DNA of 64,000 bases from NCBI GenBank assembly GCA_017634065.1, contig JAGBOC010000012.1, positions 115,990 through 179,989 of the forward strand, written 5' to 3'. Made by a program: the position numbers and the translations under genes. Source of the stretch: Lachnospiraceae bacterium. GTDB lineage: Bacteria; Bacillota; Clostridia; Lachnospirales; Lachnospiraceae. Of the stretch, positions 17,994 through 27,145 are shown piece by piece. Each line of letters opens with the position of its first letter. Positions within the stretch are counted from its first letter, which is position 1. Under the pieces are notes generated by a model that was given only the letters and a program-made list of their open reading frames with translations, was not told where the DNA came from and did not search any database.

Positions 17994-18483
17994 TTTAGTT
18001 GAAAACATCATTGAGCTTTTAAAGAATCAATTATCTAAAGAGTTAATAGTATTTATTATTTCTCTTATGCCAATTCTTGAACTTCGAGGTGGACTCATTG
18101 CTTCAGCTTTACTAAAAATACCATATCTTCGAGCAGCAATTATTTGTATAGTGGGTAATATTTTGCCAATTCCATTTATACTTGTTTTTTTGAATAAAGT
18201 TTTTGATTTGATGGAAAAATGGAAACCAACAAGAAAAATTGTTACTTTTTTTAGAAATAGAGCGATTAAAAATAAATCTAAAATTGATAAATATGGTTTA
18301 CTTGGACTAATATTATTTGTAGGGATACCACTTCCTGGAACTGGTGCGTGGACTGGTGCACTTGTGTCATCTGTTTTCAATATGGATATAAAGAAGTCAT
18401 CTATAGCTATATTACTAGGGATAATTCTTGCTTTTATAATTATGTCAATTATATCATATGGAATAATAGGTAGAATACTTTGA
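17986..18483 (+). CDS. COG2426-type small membrane protein
   Basis: The 165-residue protein has four or so membrane helices, with the conserved LMPILELRGGLIAS near residue 27 and LFVGIPLPGTGAWTGAL near 108, which match the COG2426 family, often labelled putative small multidrug export protein and related to DedA-like folds. The transport label is weak; no substrate is known. GTG 17986 starts inside the end of alaS (8-base overlap) and its stop overlaps the prmA start, so it sits in one translational chain alaS-this-prmA. No ribosome-binding site seen. Confidence 0.82.
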   Translation: MANLVENIIELLKNQLSKELIVFIISLMPILELRGGLIASALLKIPYLRAAIICIVGNILPIPFILVFLNKVFDLMEKWKPTRKIVTFFRNRAIKNKSKIDKYGLLGLILFVGIPLPGTGAWTGALVSSVFNMDIKKSSIAILLGIILAFIIMSIISYGIIGRIL

Positions 18484-19565
18484 TTTGGAAAAAAATAACA
18501 ATTAATACAACTGTTGAGGCGACTGATATAGTCGCTTCAGTTTTGTTTGACAATGGAATCGTAGGAGTGGAAATAGAAGATAAGCAAAATCTAAATAGTG
18601 ATGACTTAAAGAAAATGTATGTAGATATACCAGAGATTTTGGAAGATGATGGTAAGTCGAAGGTTAATTTTTTTGTATCAATAGGTGAGAAAATTAATAA
18701 CAAGTTTAGTAATGTAAATACTAATTTAGTTGATAATAGTTATATGATGAGCACTGATAATATTTTCACTAAAGATGAGTTTGATTCTATACTAAAAAAT
18801 ATAATAAATGACCTTAAAAGTTATCAAGATTTCATAAATATGGGTAGTCTTGAGATAGAAGAGAATGAACTTGATGATAATGTTTTTCTAAATAAATGGA
18901 AAGAAAACTTTAAAAGTTTAGAAATTGATAATATAAATATATTACCAGAGTGGGAAAAGCCAAAAGATGGGATGATTAATATATATATTGAACCAGGAAA
19001 TGCATTTGGGACTGGTAATCATCCAACAACTAAACTCTGTGTTAGTGCGATTAATATGATATTTAATGAGTATAATAATATAAGTCTTCTTGATATTGGT
19101 ACAGGTTCTGGCATATTAAGTATAATAGCTTATACTCTTGGTGCAAAAAATGTAGTGGCTATTGATATAGATGAAAACTGTGAATTAAATATAAAAGAAA
19201 ATCTAAAATTAAATAATATAGATGACTATGGGAAAATCAATGATTTAGCAAATGATGTGCTTTTTAACAAAAGATTTATATATGGGTTTGGAAATATTTT
19301 AGAAAATAATGATTTGTGTGAGATAATTAAGACAATAAGTTATGATGTTGTTGTCCTAAATATTCTTGCACCAGTAATTATATCAATGATTGAAAAAGGA
19401 AATATATCAGCTTATCTTAAGACTGGTGGAAGTCTTATACTTAGTGGAATTATAGAAGATAAAAAAGATGATGTGATTGATACACTTAATAAATCAAAAT
19501 CTTTTTATGATATAAATTGCAAATCTGATGGAGAGTGGGTTATGATAACCTGCAAAAAAAGGTAA
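18480..19565 (+). CDS. prmA: Ribosomal protein L11 methyltransferase
   Basis: SAM-dependent enzyme that trimethylates L11. The N-terminal L11-recognition domain (about 1-100, starting IWKKITINTTVEATDIV) is followed by the linker KWKENFK, the active-site loop IEPGNAFGTGNHPTTKLC, SAM motif I LLDIGTGSGILSI, the acidic VVAIDID and the NPPY-like NILAPV. At 361 residues it is about 50 longer than usual, with two insertions: one near 60-100 and one near 245-270. The start is TTG 18480, overlapping the previous stop (TTGA); no better start fits the family N-terminus. Confidence 0.92.
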   Translation: MIWKKITINTTVEATDIVASVLFDNGIVGVEIEDKQNLNSDDLKKMYVDIPEILEDDGKSKVNFFVSIGEKINNKFSNVNTNLVDNSYMMSTDNIFTKDEFDSILKNIINDLKSYQDFINMGSLEIEENELDDNVFLNKWKENFKSLEIDNINILPEWEKPKDGMINIYIEPGNAFGTGNHPTTKLCVSAINMIFNEYNNISLLDIGTGSGILSIIAYTLGAKNVVAIDIDENCELNIKENLKLNNIDDYGKINDLANDVLFNKRFIYGFGNILENNDLCEIIKTISYDVVVLNILAPVIISMIEKGNISAYLKTGGSLILSGIIEDKKDDVIDTLNKSKSFYDINCKSDGEWVMITCKKR

Positions 19566-19570
19566 TTAGT

Positions 19571-21214
19571 ATGGACGAGAAGGTTATATTAAGTAAAGAT
19601 AGCGAATATGCAAAAAAACGGAAAAAGTTTTCATTGCTTCAGATACTTTTTTCACCAATGTTTTTTATAATTGTATTTTGCTTACTACAAATCTTTATAA
19701 TTCTCTTTTTTCTTGATTCATTTTATGGAACCAAATTACAAATATTCGTTGATGTTCTAAATATTGCCGAGATAATCTATTTAATAAACTCAAAAAAGAT
19801 TAAAGATTCTTTTAAGATAACTTGGATGGTCGTATTTATTATGATGCCAATATTTGGCGTTATACTCTATATTGTATTATCATTTACACAGTTATTTAAT
19901 GGATATAGAAGCAAACTAAAATCTCTTGTCATCCAATCAAAGCAGAGTTATGATTTTTCTTTTAGTAATGAATTAAAAGGTAAAATAGTAGATGGAAGTT
20001 ATAAAGAAAATGTAAAAGATGTACTTATTAAGGACGAATTAAATAATGAGCTTTCATTTTTTAACTATTTTTATAATCATGCAAAACTCCCTACATATGT
20101 GAATACTAAATTACATTATTTTAATAATGGTAAAGATGCATTTGAAGATATATTATCAAAACTTAAAAATGCTAAAAGATTTATATTTATAGAAATATTT
20201 ATTTTGTCTGATGGAATAATATGGCAAGAAATGCTAAAAATACTTAAAGAGAAAGCACAAAATGGTGTCGAAGTTAAATTAATGGTTGATGGGCTTAATA
20301 GTGTTTCTTTTTTTAGAAAAAGATATATCAAATTACTAAAAGGGTACAATATTGAAGTTAAAGTTTTCAAACCAATTTCTCCGATGTTATCGAATACGCA
20401 AAACCACAGGGACCATAGAAAAATATTTGTCATAGATAATGAAATTGCTTATACTGGTGGTATAAATATTGCAGATGAGTATGCAAATCTTTATGAAAGG
20501 TTTGGATATTGGAAGGATTCTGCTATAAGGATAGAAGGTTCTGCAGTTGAAAGTTTCACAATAATGTTTTTACAACTATGGCAAGTTATTTCTAAATCAC
20601 GTATCTTTGATGGAAGTAAATATCTTACTAAGTTTGAAACAAAGCTTACTAATGTAGATGAAAATGCTTTATATGTTCCATATACTGATTATCCTAATTT
20701 GTCAGAAAATATATCACTTCAAATATATAGATATATGTTTAATACTGCAAGAAAATATATGTATATCATGACACCATATCTCGTTATTGATGAAGCTCTT
20801 GTAGATACGATAGAATCATGTGCTAAAAGAGGTGTAGATGTAAGAATAATTGTACCAAGAATACCTGATAAGAAATATGTATTTTATGTAAATAGGAGCT
20901 ATTATAGGTCACTTGTTCTTGCTGGAGCAAAAGTTTATGAATTTGTGCCAGGCTTTATTCATTCTAAAGTGTATTTGCAAGATGGGGTAAGAGCAGTAGT
21001 TGGTACAGCAAATCTTGACTATAGAAGCCTTTACTTACACTATGAAAACGGGCTATATTTATTTGAAGATAATGAAGCATTAAATGATATAAAGTCAGAT
21101 TTTGAGAAGGTATTAAACGAAAGTAAGGAAATGACGATTTCAGAAATACTCAAAATGCCTGTAAGATATAGGCTTTTAGGGGCTATACTTCGTATATTTG
21201 CCCCTCTTATGTAA
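19571..21214 (+). CDS. cls: Cardiolipin synthase (phospholipase D family)
   Basis: The enzyme condenses phosphatidylglycerol into cardiolipin in the membrane. Two N-terminal membrane helices (roughly residues 18-45 and 65-90) precede two PLD active sites: H282-x-K284-x4-D289 and H464-x-K466-x4-D471. At 547 residues it has the Firmicute Cls plan. I chose ATG 19571, five bases after prmA, with AAAGG about eight bases upstream; a GTG at 19535 inside prmA would add 12 residues. It ends the long cluster, just before a terminator. Confidence 0.9.
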   Translation: MDEKVILSKDSEYAKKRKKFSLLQILFSPMFFIIVFCLLQIFIILFFLDSFYGTKLQIFVDVLNIAEIIYLINSKKIKDSFKITWMVVFIMMPIFGVILYIVLSFTQLFNGYRSKLKSLVIQSKQSYDFSFSNELKGKIVDGSYKENVKDVLIKDELNNELSFFNYFYNHAKLPTYVNTKLHYFNNGKDAFEDILSKLKNAKRFIFIEIFILSDGIIWQEMLKILKEKAQNGVEVKLMVDGLNSVSFFRKRYIKLLKGYNIEVKVFKPISPMLSNTQNHRDHRKIFVIDNEIAYTGGINIADEYANLYERFGYWKDSAIRIEGSAVESFTIMFLQLWQVISKSRIFDGSKYLTKFETKLTNVDENALYVPYTDYPNLSENISLQIYRYMFNTARKYMYIMTPYLVIDEALVDTIESCAKRGVDVRIIVPRIPDKKYVFYVNRSYYRSLVLAGAKVYEFVPGFIHSKVYLQDGVRAVVGTANLDYRSLYLHYENGLYLFEDNEALNDIKSDFEKVLNESKEMTISEILKMPVRYRLLGAILRIFAPLM

Positions 21215-21240
21215 AAAAGTGTAAAAAAGTGTAAAAAAGC
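21211..21240 (+). repeat. Three 10-bp direct repeats
   Basis: The unit GTAAAAAAGT occurs three times in tandem (the last ends in C). The first copy contains the cls stop codon, and the array runs straight into the terminator stem. Confidence 0.9.
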
Positions 21241-21264
21241 AAGAAAATACTTGCTTTTTTTTTG
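21239..21264 (+). terminator. Intrinsic terminator after cls
   Basis: The arms GCAAG and CTTGC flank AAAATA and are followed by nine T. The right arm and T run overlap the probable -35 box of the S10 operon. Confidence 0.8.
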
Positions 21265-21279
21265 CTATTTTGATAATAT
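21251..21279 (+). promoter_or_regulatory. Probable promoter of the S10-spc-alpha operon
   Basis: TTGCTT (21251-21256), 17 bases, TAATAT (21274-21279). The -35 box lies in the right arm of the cls terminator. Predicted start about 21286, giving a leader of about 205 bases. Confidence 0.6.
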
Positions 21280-21285
21280 TAATAG

Positions 21286-21480
21286 GCTGTGACATGGTAG
21301 CGATGATCCATGAGGTTGCAAGTTGCTTACACAACTTGGTTTTTTATGGGGAGTGAGTGTCAAAATAATTTTGATAGCTGTCACTGTATACTATATCGGG
21401 TTTATTTTTTTGACTCCTATTTTTACGATACACCCGAATCCGTGTACAGTCACCGCTTAAGAACATTTGTTCAAAGGAGG
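21286..21480 (+). ncRNA. Structured leader of the S10 operon, probably autoregulatory
   Basis: Two elements are visible. First, CAAGTTG (21319-21325) and CAACTTG (21332-21338) form a 7-bp hairpin followed by GGTTTTTT, which resembles a weak intrinsic terminator. Second, a long extended hairpin: 21380-21391 pairs with 21442-21453 (11 of 12, one G-U), and inside it CGGGT (21397-21401) pairs with ACCCG (21432-21436). A strong AAAGGAGG follows at 21473-21480. By analogy with L4-controlled S10 leaders this is likely autogenous; the class cannot be assigned by eye. Confidence 0.65.
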
Positions 21481-21491
21481 CGACTTTTTTT

Positions 21492-21809
21492 ATGTCAAAG
21501 CAAGTAATGAGAATAATCATCAAGGGTTATGATCATAGTCTAGTTGATGAAGCAGCAGCAAAGATTGTAGATAACTGTAAGAGAAGTGGTTCAATAGTAT
21601 CAGGACCAGTTCCACTTCCTACAAAAAAGGAAGTTGTAACAATTCTTCGTGCTGTTCATAAGTACAAATACTCAAGAGAACAATTTGAGCAAAGAACTCA
21701 TAAGAGACTAGTTGATATCATTAGTCCAAGTTCTCAAGTTACAAATACTCTTCACGGCCTTGAGATGCCAGCAGGAGTAGCAATTGATATCAAAATGAAA
21801 AATAATTAG
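21492..21809 (+). CDS. rpsJ: 30S ribosomal protein S10 (uS10)
   Basis: First gene of the S10 cluster. The 105-residue protein has the full uS10 pattern: [20 protein letters not shown] at the N-terminus, SGPVPLPTK, and the loop segment with [17 protein letters not shown]-type sequence. It sits in the 30S head and also acts as NusE in transcription antitermination. AAAGGAGG at 21473-21480 lies 11 bases before ATG 21492, with a T-rich spacer. Expression is probably governed by the structured leader upstream. Confidence 0.98.
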   Translation: MSKQVMRIIIKGYDHSLVDEAAAKIVDNCKRSGSIVSGPVPLPTKKEVVTILRAVHKYKYSREQFEQRTHKRLVDIISPSSQVTNTLHGLEMPAGVAIDIKMKNN

Positions 21810-21857
21810 TAAATGAGAGTGACGACACTCCGACATTTACGGAAGGAGAATTAAAAC

Positions 21858-22487
21858 ATGAAGAAAGCAATACTAGCAGAAAAATTAGGAATGACAGAAA
21901 TATGGTCTGACAAAGGCGTACTCATTCCAGTAACTGTTCTTGAAGCTGGACCTTGTGTAGTTACAAAGGTTCTCACTAAAGAAAAAGAAGGTTACGAAGC
22001 TGTACAAGTTGGCTTTAAAGATGTAAAAGAAAAACTTGTAAATAGTCCTGACAAAGGTCAATTCAAAAAAGCAGGATGTTCAGTTAAGAAGTATTTAAGA
22101 GAATTGAAATTTGAAAACTCTGGTGAGTATCAACTTAATCAAGAAATCAAAGCAGATATTTTCCAAGTAGGTGACAAAGTTGATGTGACATCTATAAGTA
22201 AGGGTAAGGGTTTTCAAGGAACTATCAAAAGACTTGGACAACATAGAGGTCCTATGAAGCATGGTTCAAAGTTCCATCGTCATCAAGGATCAAATGGTCC
22301 AGCAACCACTCCAGGTAAAGTTAGAAAAGGAAAAGGAATGCCTGGACATATGGGTAGAGAAACTGTAACAATTCAAAACCTTGAAGTTGTAAGAGTAGAT
22401 GCAGAAAAGAACTTGATACTTATAAAGGGTGCTTGTCCAGGACCAAATAAATCTCTTATAACTATAAAAGAAACTGTAAAGGCGTAA
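21858..22487 (+). CDS. rplC: 50S ribosomal protein L3 (uL3)
   Basis: The 209-residue protein starts [17 protein letters not shown] and contains the conserved extension segment [21 protein letters not shown] and [11 protein letters not shown] that reaches toward the peptidyl-transferase centre. Length and pattern are normal. L3 is one of the first proteins to bind 23S rRNA in 50S assembly. GGAAGGAG precedes ATG 21858. It lies 48 bases after rpsJ. Confidence 0.98.
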   Translation: MKKAILAEKLGMTEIWSDKGVLIPVTVLEAGPCVVTKVLTKEKEGYEAVQVGFKDVKEKLVNSPDKGQFKKAGCSVKKYLRELKFENSGEYQLNQEIKADIFQVGDKVDVTSISKGKGFQGTIKRLGQHRGPMKHGSKFHRHQGSNGPATTPGKVRKGKGMPGHMGRETVTIQNLEVVRVDAEKNLILIKGACPGPNKSLITIKETVKA

Positions 22488-22505
22488 GGAAGGAGGTAAA
22501 AGAAT

Positions 22506-23126
22506 ATGGCAAATGTATCTGTATATAATATGGATGGACAATCTGTAGGAACAATGGACTTAAATGATGCAGTATTTGGAGTTGAGATCAATGTTCATTT
22601 ACTTCATAAGGCTCGTGTTACTATCCTTTCAAATAATCGTCAAGGAACACAAAAACAAAAGACAAGAGCAGAAGTTTCTGGTGGTGGTAGAAAGCCTTGG
22701 AGACAAAAAGGAACTGGAAACGCTCGTCAAGGTTCTATAAGAGCTCCACAGTGGAAAGGTGGCGGAGTAGTATTTGCGGCAGTGCCAAGAGATTATGACT
22801 TGTCAATGAATAAGAAAGAAAAGAGAGCAGCTCTTAAATCAGCATTAACTAATTGTGTAAAAGACAACAACCTTGTAGTAATTGATGAGATAAAACTAAA
22901 TGAGATTAAGACTAAAAACTTTCAAAAAGTTTTAGACAATCTAAAATTAAATAAGTCACTAGTAGTCCTAGATACTAATGATAAAAATGTAGTTATATCT
23001 GCAAGAAATATTCCAAATGTTAAGACATCAGGTGTGAAAGAATTAAATGTATATGACATTTTGAAATATGAAAAAGTTCTTATCACAAAGAATGCAGTAA
23101 AGAATATAGAGGAGGTATATAAATAA
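22506..23126 (+). CDS. rplD: 50S ribosomal protein L4 (uL4)
   Basis: The 206-residue uL4 shows the internal loop motif RAEVSGGGRKPWRQKGTGNAR followed by GSIRAPQWKGGGV, which lines the exit tunnel, and a C-terminal globular part ending in IEEVYK. In model bacteria L4 also represses its own S10 operon, so it is the candidate ligand for the leader at 21286-21480. AAGGAGG lies eight to ten bases before ATG 22506. Its stop overlaps the rplW start by one base (TAATG). Confidence 0.97.
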   Translation: MANVSVYNMDGQSVGTMDLNDAVFGVEINVHLLHKARVTILSNNRQGTQKQKTRAEVSGGGRKPWRQKGTGNARQGSIRAPQWKGGGVVFAAVPRDYDLSMNKKEKRAALKSALTNCVKDNNLVVIDEIKLNEIKTKNFQKVLDNLKLNKSLVVLDTNDKNVVISARNIPNVKTSGVKELNVYDILKYEKVLITKNAVKNIEEVYK

Positions 23127-23434
23127 TGGCAAACCTAACTTGTTATGACATTATAAAGAAACCAGTTGTTTCAGAAAAGAGTATGAACCAGATGGTAAAC
23201 AAAAAATATACCTTCATAGTTCATAAAGATGCAACTAAAAATCAGATTAAAGATGCTGTAGAAAAATTGTTTGACGGTGCAAAAGTTGAAAAAGTAAACA
23301 CAATGAATAATGACGGAAAAGTTAGAAGAAGAGGATATGTCACTGGTAGAACAAATTCTTATAAGAAAGCAATCGTTACATTAAAAGAAGATTCTAAAGA
23401 GATAGAATTATTTAACTCACTTTCAAATAAGTAG
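23126..23434 (+). CDS. rplW: 50S ribosomal protein L23 (uL23)
   Basis: At 102 residues, uL23 carries the usual IIKKPVVSEKSMNQM start, KYTFIVHKDATKNQIKDAVEKLF helix-strand region and the RRRGYVTGR loop near the tunnel exit, where it docks SRP and trigger factor. It starts within the last base of rplD, with GAGGAGG inside the rplD end. About 50 bases separate it from rplB. Confidence 0.97.
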   Translation: MANLTCYDIIKKPVVSEKSMNQMVNKKYTFIVHKDATKNQIKDAVEKLFDGAKVEKVNTMNNDGKVRRRGYVTGRTNSYKKAIVTLKEDSKEIELFNSLSNK

Positions 23435-23486
23435 ATAAGTATGGATTATCAATAATCCGCAAAATCATTAAAGGAGATTAAAAGAA

Positions 23487-24332
23487 ATGGCTATAAAGAC
23501 ATTCAAAGCTTATACACCTTCAAGAAGAAAAATGTCAGTTCTTGATAACAAGGATGTCATAACTAAATCAACTCCTGAAAAATCTCTACTCGCAAAGAAG
23601 GTTAAAACTTCAGGTAGAAATAATCAAGGAAAGATCACAGTTAGACATCACGGCGGTGGAAATAAGCAAAAGTATAGAATAATTGATTTCAAGAGAAAGA
23701 AAGATGGAATCGTTGGAAAAGTAATGGCAATAGAGTATGACCCAAATAGAACAGCAAATATAGCACTTATTTATTACAAAGATGGAACTAAAGCATATAT
23801 ATTAGCACCAAATGGACTTCTTGTTGGTACCGAGATAATGAGTGGTGAAAATGCTGAAGCGAAGATCGGAAATTGCTTACCACTTCAAAACATACCAATA
23901 GGTGCAAATGTTCACGCAGTAGAACTTACACCAGGTCTTGGAGCAAAGATGGTTAGATCAGCTGGTAACACTGCACAGCTTATGGCTAAAGAAGGAAATT
24001 ATGCGACACTTCGTCTTCCATCTGGTGAGATGAGAAAAGTTCCTATAATGTGTAGAGCAACACTTGGTATAGTAGGTAACGGCGAACACAATCTTGTAAA
24101 CATCGGTAAGGCAGGAAGAAAGAGACATATGGGAGTTCGTCCTACAGTCCGTGGATCAGTTATGAACCCAAATGATCACCCACATGGTGGTGGAGAAGGT
24201 AAATGTAGTATCGGTCTTCCAGGACCAGTTACTCCTTGGGGCAAACCTGCACTTGGACTTAAGACAAGAAATAGAAAGAAAAATACAAATAAACTTATAA
24301 TAACAAGAAAGAACGGTTCAGTTCTAAAATAA
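23487..24332 (+). CDS. rplB: 50S ribosomal protein L2 (uL2)
   Basis: A 281-residue uL2 of normal length, with [18 protein letters not shown], the [23 protein letters not shown] segment, and the strongly conserved C-terminal [24 protein letters not shown] containing the His needed near the peptidyl-transferase centre. It is essential for subunit association. AAAGGAG precedes ATG 23487. Confidence 0.98.
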   Translation: MAIKTFKAYTPSRRKMSVLDNKDVITKSTPEKSLLAKKVKTSGRNNQGKITVRHHGGGNKQKYRIIDFKRKKDGIVGKVMAIEYDPNRTANIALIYYKDGTKAYILAPNGLLVGTEIMSGENAEAKIGNCLPLQNIPIGANVHAVELTPGLGAKMVRSAGNTAQLMAKEGNYATLRLPSGEMRKVPIMCRATLGIVGNGEHNLVNIGKAGRKRHMGVRPTVRGSVMNPNDHPHGGGEGKCSIGLPGPVTPWGKPALGLKTRNRKKNTNKLIITRKNGSVLK

Positions 24333-24348
24333 AAGGGAGGTAGAATAA

Positions 24349-24717
24349 ATGGCACGTTCATTAAAAAAAGGACCATTTGCAGATGAACATTTACTTAAAA
24401 AAGTAGAAGCTATGGTTAAATCTGGCAACAAGCAAGTTATCAAAACTTGGTCTCGCCGTTCAACTATCTTCCCACAAATGGTTTCACTTACTATAGCAGT
24501 TCATAATGGTAAAACTCATGTCCCAGTATATATCACTGAAGATATGGTTGGACATAAACTTGGCGAGTTCGTTGCTACAAGACTCTTCAGAGGTCACGGT
24601 AGTAATGAGCAAAAAGCAACAGTATCACAAGGTGCACCTGCAGGAGGTGCAGCACCAGCAGCAGGGGCACCAGCGGCTTCTGCACCAGCAGCACCAGCAG
24701 CATCTGCATCAGCGTAG
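24349..24717 (+). CDS. rpsS: 30S ribosomal protein S19 (uS19) with Ala/Pro-rich tail
   Basis: The first 90 or so residues are a normal uS19 ([54 protein letters not shown]). After the usual end near LFRGHG, an extra tail of about 30 residues follows, made almost only of Ala, Pro, Gly and Ser (24622-24714), giving 122 residues instead of about 92. The tail stays in frame and stops just before the rplV ribosome-binding site, so it looks genuine. GGGAGG precedes ATG 24349. S19 sits in the 30S head near the A-site finger. Confidence 0.95.
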   Translation: MARSLKKGPFADEHLLKKVEAMVKSGNKQVIKTWSRRSTIFPQMVSLTIAVHNGKTHVPVYITEDMVGHKLGEFVATRLFRGHGSNEQKATVSQGAPAGGAAPAAGAPAASAPAAPAASASA

Positions 24718-24728
24718 GGAGGTAGAGC

Positions 24729-25199
24729 ATGTCAAAAGGTCATAGAACTCAAATTAAGAGAGAAAGAAATGAAAAGCAAGTAGACAAGAGACCAAGTGCA
24801 AAACTTTCAAACGCAAGAGTGTCATCTCGTAAAGCAGGTTTTGTACTTGATGCGATAAGAGGAAAAGGCGTTAGCGAAGCGATAGGTATAGTAACATATA
24901 GTCCAAGATATGCATCAAGACTTATAAAGAAACTTATCGAATCAGCTGTTGCTAATGCAAAAAACAATAATAATATGGATGAAGAAAAGTTATATGTCGC
25001 TGAATGCTTCGCAGGAAATGCTACAAATTATAAGAGAATGCATCCAAGAGCACAGGGTAGAGCATATAGCATTTTAAAGAGAAACTCACATATTACTATA
25101 ATACTTGATGAGAAAAAAGAACTAGTTAAAGAAACACCTGTAAAAGCTACTGATAAGAAAGAAGTTGTAGAAGGAGGTAACAATGGGGCAAAAGGTTAA
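24729..25199 (+). CDS. rplV: 50S ribosomal protein L22 (uL22)
   Basis: uL22 with core pattern [23 protein letters not shown] and the tunnel loop ending [24 protein letters not shown]. The 156-residue length exceeds the usual 110-130 because of a charged N-terminal stretch (about 20 residues, [19 protein letters not shown]) and a Lys/Glu-rich C-terminal tail. The gene overlaps rpsC by 17 bases, and the rpsC ribosome-binding site GGAGG lies in this tail's coding region. GGGAGG precedes ATG 24729. Confidence 0.97.
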   Translation: MSKGHRTQIKRERNEKQVDKRPSAKLSNARVSSRKAGFVLDAIRGKGVSEAIGIVTYSPRYASRLIKKLIESAVANAKNNNNMDEEKLYVAECFAGNATNYKRMHPRAQGRAYSILKRNSHITIILDEKKELVKETPVKATDKKEVVEGGNNGAKG

Positions 25200-25836
25200 T
25201 CCACATGGACTTCGTGTTGGAATCATAAAAGATTGGGACAGCCGTTGGTATGAAGAAAAGAAGTTTTCTGATTACCTAGTTGAAGATTATAACTTAAGAA
25301 AATATCTTAAGAAGAAACTTTACGCCGCTGGTATCTCTAAAATCGAAATAGAAAGAATCACTACTAAAATAAATATTACTATATATACTGCAAAACCTGG
25401 TATCGTTATAGGAAAAGGTGGAGCAGAGATAGAAAAGTTGAAAAAGGAACTCTCTAAATATACTAAATCTGAAATCAATTTAAGTATTAAAGAGATTAAA
25501 AGACCAGATAGAGAAGCACAACTTGTTGCTGAAAATGTAGCGCTCAATCTTGAAAATCGTATGGCATTTAGAAGAGCTATGAAACAAGCAATGTCAAGAA
25601 CGATGAAAGCAGGAGCACTCGGCATCAAAGCATCAGTTGGTGGACGTCTTGCTGGAGCAGATATAGCAAGAACAGAGTTCTATAGTGAAGGAACTATTCC
25701 TCTTCAAACTTTAAGAGCAGATATAGATTATGGATTTGCAGAAGCAAATACAACTTATGGAAAGCTCGGTGTAAAAGTTTGGATATACAAAGGCGAAGTT
25801 CTTTCAAAGAAAAATAAGAAACAAGGAAAGGAGTAA
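25183..25836 (+). CDS. rpsC: 30S ribosomal protein S3 (uS3)
   Basis: The 217-residue uS3 starts [22 protein letters not shown], has the KH-domain GxxG loop in [17 protein letters not shown], and a C-terminal domain with [31 protein letters not shown]. It lies at the mRNA entry channel of the 30S head. Translation starts inside the end of rplV, so the two are coupled. Length is normal. Confidence 0.98.
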   Translation: MGQKVNPHGLRVGIIKDWDSRWYEEKKFSDYLVEDYNLRKYLKKKLYAAGISKIEIERITTKINITIYTAKPGIVIGKGGAEIEKLKKELSKYTKSEINLSIKEIKRPDREAQLVAENVALNLENRMAFRRAMKQAMSRTMKAGALGIKASVGGRLAGADIARTEFYSEGTIPLQTLRADIDYGFAEANTTYGKLGVKVWIYKGEVLSKKNKKQGKE

Positions 25837-25842
25837 TAAGCC

Positions 25843-26280
25843 ATGTTAATGCCAAAGAGAACAAAGTACCGTAAAGCATTCAGAGGAAACATGAGAGGCA
25901 AAGCAAGTCGTGGAAATGTACTTGCCTATGGTGAATATGGTCTCGTTGCTACGGAACCTTGTTGGATTAAATCTAATCAAATAGAGGCAGCCCGTGTCGC
26001 TATGACAAGATATATCAAAAGAGGCGGCCATGTTTGGATAAAAATCTTCCCTGATAAACCAGTTACTACAAAGCCTATAGGTGTCAGAATGGGATCAGGA
26101 AAAGGTGCAGTTGAGTTTTGGGTAGCAGTTGCTAAACCAGGAAGAGTACTTTTTGAGATAGCAGGTATACCTGCAAATGATGCAAAAGAAGCTTTAAGAC
26201 TTGCTATGCATAAGCTTCCACTCAAGTGTAAGATAGTATCAAGAGCAGAACTAAACGGAGGTGCAGGAGATGAAAAATAG
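25843..26280 (+). CDS. rplP: 50S ribosomal protein L16 (uL16)
   Basis: A 145-residue uL16 that begins [15 protein letters not shown], with [35 protein letters not shown] in the middle. It contacts tRNA near the peptidyl-transferase centre and is assembled late. ATG 25843 matches the family start and has AAGGAG upstream, overlapping the rpsC end. Its last bases overlap the start of rpmC by 11. Confidence 0.97.
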   Translation: MLMPKRTKYRKAFRGNMRGKASRGNVLAYGEYGLVATEPCWIKSNQIEAARVAMTRYIKRGGHVWIKIFPDKPVTTKPIGVRMGSGKGAVEFWVAVAKPGRVLFEIAGIPANDAKEALRLAMHKLPLKCKIVSRAELNGGAGDEK

Positions 26281-26473
26281 TTTAAATCTTACTGAATTAA
26301 AAAATAAATCTTTAGAGCAACTTAAACTTGAATTATCATCTGCAAAGAAGGAACTCTTTGAACTGAGACTTAAGAATGCAACTAATCAGTTAGAAAATAC
26401 TAGTAAGATAAGACAAGTTAGAAAAAATATTGCTCGTATCGAAACAATTATTACTATAAAGAAGAAAGCATAG
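26270..26473 (+). CDS. rpmC: 50S ribosomal protein L29 (uL29)
   Basis: uL29 of 67 residues, two helices, with [39 protein letters not shown]-type pattern and the [14 protein letters not shown] helix. It sits near the tunnel exit beside L23. I start it at ATG 26270, which has GGAGG (26257-26261) eight bases upstream; a GTG at 26261 would overlap that site. Confidence 0.95.
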   Translation: MKNSLNLTELKNKSLEQLKLELSSAKKELFELRLKNATNQLENTSKIRQVRKNIARIETIITIKKKA

Positions 26474-26485
26474 GAGGTAGAAATA

Positions 26486-26740
26486 ATGGAACGTAATTTA
26501 AGAAAAACTCGTATCGGTAAAGTTGTAAGCGATAAGATGGATAAGACAATCGTTGTTTCTATCGAAGATCATATCAAGCATCCTCTTATAGGAAAGATTG
26601 TTAAGAAGACTTATAAACTTTATGCAGCTGATAATGAAAATGCTGCACACGTAGGTGATACAGTAAAAGTTATGGAGACAAGACCACTCTCTAAACTTAA
26701 GAGATGGAGACTTGTAAATATTGTCGAGAAGGCAAAATAA
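26486..26740 (+). CDS. rpsQ: 30S ribosomal protein S17 (uS17)
   Basis: uS17 of 84 residues: [32 protein letters not shown] is the OB-fold signature, followed by [23 protein letters not shown]. It binds 16S rRNA early in 30S assembly. AGGAGG lies about seven bases before ATG 26486. Normal length and position after rpmC. Confidence 0.98.
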   Translation: MERNLRKTRIGKVVSDKMDKTIVVSIEDHIKHPLIGKIVKKTYKLYAADNENAAHVGDTVKVMETRPLSKLKRWRLVNIVEKAK

Positions 26741-26764
26741 TTAATGTAAGGAAGGGGAAATATC

Positions 26765-27133
26765 ATGGTACAACAAGAATCTAGACTAAAAGTCGCAGAT
26801 AACACTGGTGCTAAAGAACTTCTTTGCATTAGAGTATCTGGCGGATCTTTAAGAAGATATGCTAGAATCGGAGACACTATTGTGTGCTCTGTGAAAGATG
26901 CTACACCAGGCGGTCAAGTAAAAAAAGGTGAAGTTGTAAAAGCTGTAGTCGTAAGAACCAAGCAAGGTGCAAGAAGAAAAGATGGCTCATATATAAAGTT
27001 TGATGAAAATGCTGCAGTTATCATTAAAGAAGATTTGACACCAAGGGGAACAAGAATTTTTGGACCAGTTGCAAGGGAACTTCGTGATCACGGTTATATG
27101 AAGATTTTGTCTCTTGCCCCAGAAGTATTGTAG
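26765..27133 (+). CDS. rplN: 50S ribosomal protein L14 (uL14)
   Basis: uL14 of 122 residues, with [27 protein letters not shown] at the start, [22 protein letters not shown] in the middle and [28 protein letters not shown] at the end. It forms an intersubunit bridge and is the binding site of RsfS. GAAGGGG precedes ATG 26765. It begins the spc part of the cluster. Confidence 0.98.
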   Translation: MVQQESRLKVADNTGAKELLCIRVSGGSLRRYARIGDTIVCSVKDATPGGQVKKGEVVKAVVVRTKQGARRKDGSYIKFDENAAVIIKEDLTPRGTRIFGPVARELRDHGYMKILSLAPEVL

Positions 27134-27145
27134 GAGGAAACGATA

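Noticed and set aside
21310-21507. 65-codon frame in the S10 leader
   Set aside because: It overlaps the structured leader, has no ribosome-binding site and no family resemblance; RNA structure explains the region better.
24506-24745. Gln-rich alternative frame across the rpsS tail
   Set aside because: It is a frame shadow of the Ala/Pro codons. The rpsS frame runs cleanly from a normal S19 core to the rplV ribosome-binding site, so no frameshift is needed.
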